Shown here: positions 59,876 to 64,000 of the stretch, piece after piece
Layout: each line of letters starts with the position of its first letter
Position numbering within the stretch: position 1 is the stretch's first letter
Source: Thermosporothrix hazakensis
GTDB lineage: Bacteria; Chloroflexota; Ktedonobacteria; Ktedonobacterales; Ktedonobacteraceae
NCBI RefSeq assembly: GCF_003253565.1
Contig: NZ_QKUF01000013.1
Location: forward strand, 62,001-126,000
Length of the DNA: 64,000 nucleotides
Direction: 5' to 3'
Position numbers and translations under genes: made by a program
The notes under the pieces: generated by a model
What the model saw: only the letters and a program-made list of their open reading frames with translations
What the model was told of the DNA's origin: nothing
The model's database searches: none

Positions 59876-61682
59876 AGATATTCTCCTTCTTCTTTTCTTG
59901 CTGCTTCAGGCCACTCCAGAGAGAGAGGCTACCATCCAGAAACTTGGCCCGGCAGGCGCTCCGCTGTATTTTGCCACTCGATGTCTTCTGAATTCCCCCT
60001 ACTTTGAGTAAGCCAATATGGGCGACCTGTACGTCATGTTCCAGGGCGACTGCTTCTCGAATCCGCTTCTGAATCGTGCTCGGTTGCATCAACTTTTCCT
60101 GCTCAGGTTCACCCTCTTTGGCTTGATAGCGGTGATCGACTTCGGCCACAATAACCAGTTGCTCCTGATTGTCCTCCTCAATAGAAAAGGCTGCACAGGT
60201 GCCCAGGCGTATAGCGGGATGTGCATTTTCAACAGTGACTTCGATATCTTGAGGGTAAAAATTGCGTCCGCGGATGATGATGACATCTTTCAGGCGTCCG
60301 ACGAGAAAGAGTTCGCCGTCCTGGAGAAAGCCAAGATCGCCAGTGCGGAGGAAGGGACCTTCGTTGTTCTCTGTCAGGTAGGCATGGAAGGTTGTTTCGG
60401 TCTCTGTCGGACGTTGCCAGTAGCCATGCGCATTGCTCGGGCCCGCAACCCAGATTTCCCCGACGATCCCGTCAGGACAGGTTGTTCTCGTTTCAGGGTG
60501 AACAATCCGAACTTTTTGCCCATCAAGCACACGACCGCAGCTCACTGCTCTATGGATATTGCTGCTTGTTGGCTCAACTTCCACGATTTGCCGCTGTTCA
60601 AACTTTGACTTATTCACTGTTTTGGTAGAGCTGATTGCTTGTGCGGAGATACTGGAAACGACCAGAGTCGCTTCAGCCAACCCGTAAGCGGGAGCAAAAG
60701 CAGAACGACGGAAGCCATAGGGCGCAAAGACCCGCAAGAAGTTCTCCAATGTATCGTGATGGATCGGTTCCGCGCCGTTCATTGCCACGCGCCAATTGGA
60801 TAAGTCCAGCCCTGCGCGTGATTCCGGTGTACTTCTTCTGGCACAGAGTTCATAGCCAAAGTTGGGGGCAAAGCTGTGCGTTGCGTGATAGCGAGATATC
60901 GTCTGAAGCCAGCGCATGGGGCGTTGTAGAAAGGAGGCAGGAGCCATCAGGTAAACTCTGGAGCCGAGATAGAAGGGGAGCAGTATTCCGGCAATCAGGC
61001 CCATATCATGAAAGATAGGGAGCCAGGAGACGTAGCAGCCGGGTTCATCCGGGATATGCCAGAGATTGGCCTGACCCTTCAGATTATGCAGCAGGTTTCC
61101 ATGACTGACCATAACGCCTTTTGGAGTCGAGGTAGAGCCAGATGTATATTGGAGAAACGCCAGTGTCCTGGCTTCTATGTCGAGCCCTTTCCAGCTCCCA
61201 GCGGCCTGTATGGAGATATCGTCTGTTGTCAACCATTGGAGATGTTCCAGTGCAGGAACACCCGCGAACCAGCGTTTCACATTTGCTTTAATCTGGGTTG
61301 TCGTGAGGATGATAGTTGCCTCACTGTCCTGTACGATAGCTTGAATTCGAGGAACAAAGCGTTCCGAATGCGGAGGGTAGGCAGGTATTGCCAGGACCCT
61401 GGCATAGAGGCAGGCAAAGAAGGCAGTAATATAGGGAAGCCCTGACGGATATAGCAGGATTGCTGATTTTCCAGAGAGGCCCAATGCCTGAAGGTGTGCT
61501 GCAATTGCTCTCGCCTGCGCATCTATATGTCGATACGTAATGTCGTCATTCTTTTCGTCTGCTTTAAAGTTCATAAAGGTACAGGCGATGTCATCGGGTT
61601 GTACTGTCGCTCGCCAGCGCATCAGTGCTACCAGATTTGTAATGTCTGTATTCGGGAACGCCTGTCTTTCTGGTGTGTACAT
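59868..61682 (-). CDS. Fatty acyl-AMP ligase (FAAL)
   Basis: 604 aa. ANL-fold adenylating enzyme of the FAAL branch: P-loop LQYTSGSTSTPKGVMVSHGN, FHDMGLIAGILLPFYLG (FAAL-typical 'HDMGLIG'), and YGLAEATLV instead of the YGxTE of CoA ligases. The C-terminal subdomain has GDLGFLQDGELFLVGRLKD and IQRSACRAKF. FAALs activate a fatty acid as acyl-AMP and load it on an ACP or PCP to start a lipopeptide. No ACP is fused or adjacent, so the acceptor must be supplied in trans or by an NRPS protein beyond the window. Its stop overlaps mbtH. Confidence 0.92.
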   Translation of the reverse strand: MYTPERQAFPNTDITNLVALMRWRATVQPDDIACTFMNFKADEKNDDITYRHIDAQARAIAAHLQALGLSGKSAILLYPSGLPYITAFFACLYARVLAIPAYPPHSERFVPRIQAIVQDSEATIILTTTQIKANVKRWFAGVPALEHLQWLTTDDISIQAAGSWKGLDIEARTLAFLQYTSGSTSTPKGVMVSHGNLLHNLKGQANLWHIPDEPGCYVSWLPIFHDMGLIAGILLPFYLGSRVYLMAPASFLQRPMRWLQTISRYHATHSFAPNFGYELCARRSTPESRAGLDLSNWRVAMNGAEPIHHDTLENFLRVFAPYGFRRSAFAPAYGLAEATLVVSSISAQAISSTKTVNKSKFEQRQIVEVEPTSSNIHRAVSCGRVLDGQKVRIVHPETRTTCPDGIVGEIWVAGPSNAHGYWQRPTETETTFHAYLTENNEGPFLRTGDLGFLQDGELFLVGRLKDVIIIRGRNFYPQDIEVTVENAHPAIRLGTCAAFSIEEDNQEQLVIVAEVDHRYQAKEGEPEQEKLMQPSTIQKRIREAVALEHDVQVAHIGLLKVGGIQKTSSGKIQRSACRAKFLDGSLSLWSGLKQQEKKKENIYG

Positions 61683-61822
61683 TTTTTCTTTTCCCTTCGT
61701 TGCAGCAATTTAGCAGGTGAGCACGGTGCTATTGCCTCTTTCCCAGTATAGAAAGGAAACGCACCGGCTGTCATGTATCAAAGTGTGTATTTTCCTTGCT
61801 CCTTGAAGCCCATTCCGTTTTT

Positions 61823-62584
61823 CTATATATGTAGTCGATTCAATATCGGGATAAGCGCTTGAGTTATGCTCTGCAACAGTGCAGCCCTGTTGTCCTGAAG
61901 GAAGAAATGGGTGCCGGGGAGCATATGGAGTTCAAAGGTATTGCTTGTATACATACGCCACAGCAGAAGCTCCTGACGGCTGACTTTAGGATCATGTTCG
62001 CCGCCAAACGCAATCACAGGACAGGTGAGCGCAGGTCCATTCTTATGCTGATAGGTTTCAAACAGGGTAAAATCTGCGCGAATGGATGGCAATAGCAGAG
62101 ACATGAGCTCACTGTTTTGCAGGACGCTCTCCGGTGTTCCCTGATAGGTGCGGAGCTGCTCGATTAGCTCCGCATCTGAGAGACGATGGAGAAAAGAATG
62201 CCTGGGAGGAAGATGCGGAGCCCGGTGAGCGGAAACAAAGAGACATTCCGGTGCCCCGGGTAGCTGTTTGGCCAGAAGAAAGCAGATCAATGCGCCCAGA
62301 CTATGGCCAAAAAAGGCGTATGGGTCTTGCAGATAGGGGGATAATGCTGCTTCCAGGGAGGTGATCAGGGTCTGCATATTGGTAATAGGAGGCTCTCGCA
62401 GGCGATTCTCCCGGCCCGGGAGCTGAATGGCGCACACCTCGATCTCGGGAGGTAGCATACGTTCCCACCCATAGAATGTAGATGCGCTGCCACCAGCATA
62501 AGAAAAACAGAACAGCCGTAAATAGGCATGCGGGTTCGGCTTGAGGCAGTGAAGCCACTTTGTATTCTGGGTGCTGGTTCTCAT
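61823..62584 (-). CDS. Type II (external) thioesterase
   Basis: 253 aa. Alpha/beta hydrolase of the TEII/GrsT type: FCFSYAGGSASTF at the N-terminus, QLPGRENRLREPP, nucleophile elbow FGHSLGA with Ser95, FGGEHDPKV with Asp198 and LPGTHFFLQ with His226, the full triad. TEIIs remove misprimed acyl groups from carrier proteins. Its ATG is 3 bp after the stop of the A-T NRPS, so it is translationally coupled to it. It is 140 bp ahead of the FAAL gene. It has the usual length, with no membrane segment. Confidence 0.93.
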   Translation of the reverse strand: MRTSTQNTKWLHCLKPNPHAYLRLFCFSYAGGSASTFYGWERMLPPEIEVCAIQLPGRENRLREPPITNMQTLITSLEAALSPYLQDPYAFFGHSLGALICFLLAKQLPGAPECLFVSAHRAPHLPPRHSFLHRLSDAELIEQLRTYQGTPESVLQNSELMSLLLPSIRADFTLFETYQHKNGPALTCPVIAFGGEHDPKVSRQELLLWRMYTSNTFELHMLPGTHFFLQDNRAALLQSITQALIPILNRLHI

Positions 62585-62587
62585 AGA

Positions 62588-64000
62588 TTATGGAATCCTC
62601 TCTTTATGCTCTTGCAGGAAGCCTGTCACTTCTTCATCGGAGAGGCATGAGACCTTCAGGAAGAGCTCTGCGATCGCTTTCATCCGTCCGTACTCCTGAC
62701 ATTCCTGCTCAATTACCCGGCTGAGTTGTGCTACCGTTGGATGCTCTATCAACCAGAGTAGTGGAAGCTCTACCTCAAAGGTTTCATAGATGCCGGTCAT
62801 GAGAAGTGGGAGTTGTGAAGGCTGCCCGCCCAGATCGAAGAAGTTGTCATGGATGCCGACCTGCTCGGTTCCCAGGACCTGCCGCCAGAGAGTAAGCAGG
62901 ACCTGTTCCAGTGCCGTGAGGGGCAGGTCAACCTGTGAAGGGGTCGGGAGCGCTCGATAGTCGATTTTTCCATTCTCGTTCAATGGGAGAGCTTCCAGAA
63001 AGATAAAGAAAGCGGGGAGCATATACGATGGTAAGCGCTGGCGCAGGAATTGGCGAAGCTGCTCGGGCTCGGGTTGCCATCCCTGAGCAGGGATAATGTA
63101 GGCGACGAGGCATTTATTCCCGGGTTCATCTTCTCTGAGCGTCAGCACACTCTGTCGGACCGAGGGGTGTTGGGAAAGAATGGCCTCAATTTCACCTGGC
63201 TCGATACGATACCCGCGTAATTTTATCTGAGCATCAAGGCGCCCCAGGTATTCAAGGGTTCCATTGGCCTGCCATCGGACTCTATCCCCGGTTTTATACA
63301 GGCGGGCACCTTCCCGGTGACTGAATGGATCGGGCAAAAAGACTTCGGCTGTCCGTGCCGGATTATTCAAGTAGCCACGTCCGACACCAATGCCGCCGAC
63401 ATACAATTCTCCGCTGACACCAACGGGAACTGGCTCTAGCTGTGGGGTAAGGACGTAGAGCTGTGTATTGGCAATCGGGCGTCCAATGGGTGTATACATG
63501 GTTGAGGTTGCTACAGGTTCAGTCAGTCCGATTGTTGCGACATCATCGGAACATTCAGTAGGTCCATATGCATTGAGGAGGGGAATGTGAGGGTAGTGTT
63601 CAAACCAGGAACGGGTCAATGCGGGGGGCAGCGCTTCACCTGTCAGCAGCAACCAGCGTAATGATGGCAGAGATGGGAACTGTTTCGGTCCTTGCCGTTG
63701 CCACACGTCCAGCGCTATTTCAAGCAGGGAAGGAACAAGTTCCAGCAGCGTGATCTGATTCTGTTGAACCCGCTCAAACAGGGTATGTGGATCGCGTAAA
63801 AGCGAGTCCTCAAAAATGTGAACCTGAGCCCCGACCAGCAGCGGCGCGAGGAATTGCCAGATAGAGATGTCAAAACAGTGCGAGGCCGTTTGGGCTACTC
63901 TATCTGTCTCTGTTATGTGGAGATCCGTAATCTTCGAGTAGAGATGATTGATCATTCCCTGCTGCGTTAGCATGGCTCCTTTAGGCTGGCCTGTTGAGCC
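62588..64000 (-). CDS. Non-ribosomal peptide synthetase, A-T end, partial at the window edge
   Basis: The gene continues past 64000. The visible 470 codons begin inside the A domain at the A3 loop (GSTGQPKG at the edge). Seen: FDISIWQF, NAYGPTECSDD, YKTGDRVRW, NENGKID; its inferred code is DIWELTADDK, nearly that of the second NRPS. The thiolation motif reads FFDLGGQPSQL: at the position of the phosphopantetheine Ser stands Pro385 (numbering from the Met at 63973), with Ser only one residue later. A tail of about 60 residues (EEVTGFLQEHKERIP) follows, without TE. It probably precedes the C-A-T protein in the assembly line. Upstream domains are out of view. Confidence 0.9.
   Translation of the reverse strand, partial: GSTGQPKGAMLTQQGMINHLYSKITDLHITETDRVAQTASHCFDISIWQFLAPLLVGAQVHIFEDSLLRDPHTLFERVQQNQITLLELVPSLLEIALDVWQRQGPKQFPSLPSLRWLLLTGEALPPALTRSWFEHYPHIPLLNAYGPTECSDDVATIGLTEPVATSTMYTPIGRPIANTQLYVLTPQLEPVPVGVSGELYVGGIGVGRGYLNNPARTAEVFLPDPFSHREGARLYKTGDRVRWQANGTLEYLGRLDAQIKLRGYRIEPGEIEAILSQHPSVRQSVLTLREDEPGNKCLVAYIIPAQGWQPEPEQLRQFLRQRLPSYMLPAFFIFLEALPLNENGKIDYRALPTPSQVDLPLTALEQVLLTLWRQVLGTEQVGIHDNFFDLGGQPSQLPLLMTGIYETFEVELPLLWLIEHPTVAQLSRVIEQECQEYGRMKAIAELFLKVSCLSDEEVTGFLQEHKERIP

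Overview
The window looks like a chromosome segment of a filamentous, soil-type Chloroflexota bacterium, most likely class Ktedonobacteria. This placement is an inference from gene content: a MalT-like LAL regulator, a lipopeptide NRPS/PKS locus, many small one- and two-gene units with divergent regulators, abundant decayed genes and IS200/IS605 relics, and moderate GC. No rRNA, tRNA or CRISPR array was seen.

Region 1 (1-16 kb) is a mosaic of small units: an extra secY, a protein of unknown function beside a 22-bp tandem repeat, a sugar-phosphate isomerase-like TIM barrel, a secreted GH43 arabinanase-type enzyme with an AbfB domain, a P450 gene, a drrAB-type drug exporter divergent from a MarR regulator with an unusual beta-rich tail, a TetA-like MFS pump and an HSL-type esterase.

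Region 2 (16-30 kb) holds a MerR regulator followed by an NmrA-like oxidoreductase, IS relics, an Mrr-like nuclease, and a LuxI-family autoinducer-synthase homologue followed directly by a six-helix membrane sensor-like protein. A divergent reductase/XRE-regulator pair follows, and both genes are broken. Next comes a solitary nuoD with its own tetR under a well-formed promoter and two palindromic operators, and then an NAD-dependent epimerase whose 3' end is duplicated on the far side of nuoD-tetR.

Region 3 (30.6-48.3 kb) is the most unusual part. Seven tightly packed minus-strand genes (about 16.4 kb) encode very large, mostly beta-rich proteins with no visible export signals: a DUF6603-like protein of 1335 aa, two further giants of 1338 and 727 aa, a propeller protein of 1149 aa and two small beta-sandwich-like proteins. 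They are headed by a peptidase-M91-like protein whose HExxH motif reads HQLVH. Divergent from this operon is a 227-aa protein with all five hallmark active-site residues of ribosome-inactivating proteins (the ricin/Shiga A-chain fold). A TnpB relic follows it.

Region 4 (48.5-64 kb) holds an MHS-family MFS transporter, a LAL regulator and a minus-strand lipopeptide locus that runs off the window edge. In transcription order the locus is NRPS (A-T, partial), type II thioesterase, fatty acyl-AMP ligase, MbtH protein, NRPS (C-A-T) and a KS-AT PKS protein. The PKS acyltransferase has lost its GHSxG serine, and the carrier domain of the first NRPS has Pro where the phosphopantetheine serine should be. 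Both adenylation domains carry almost the same specificity code.
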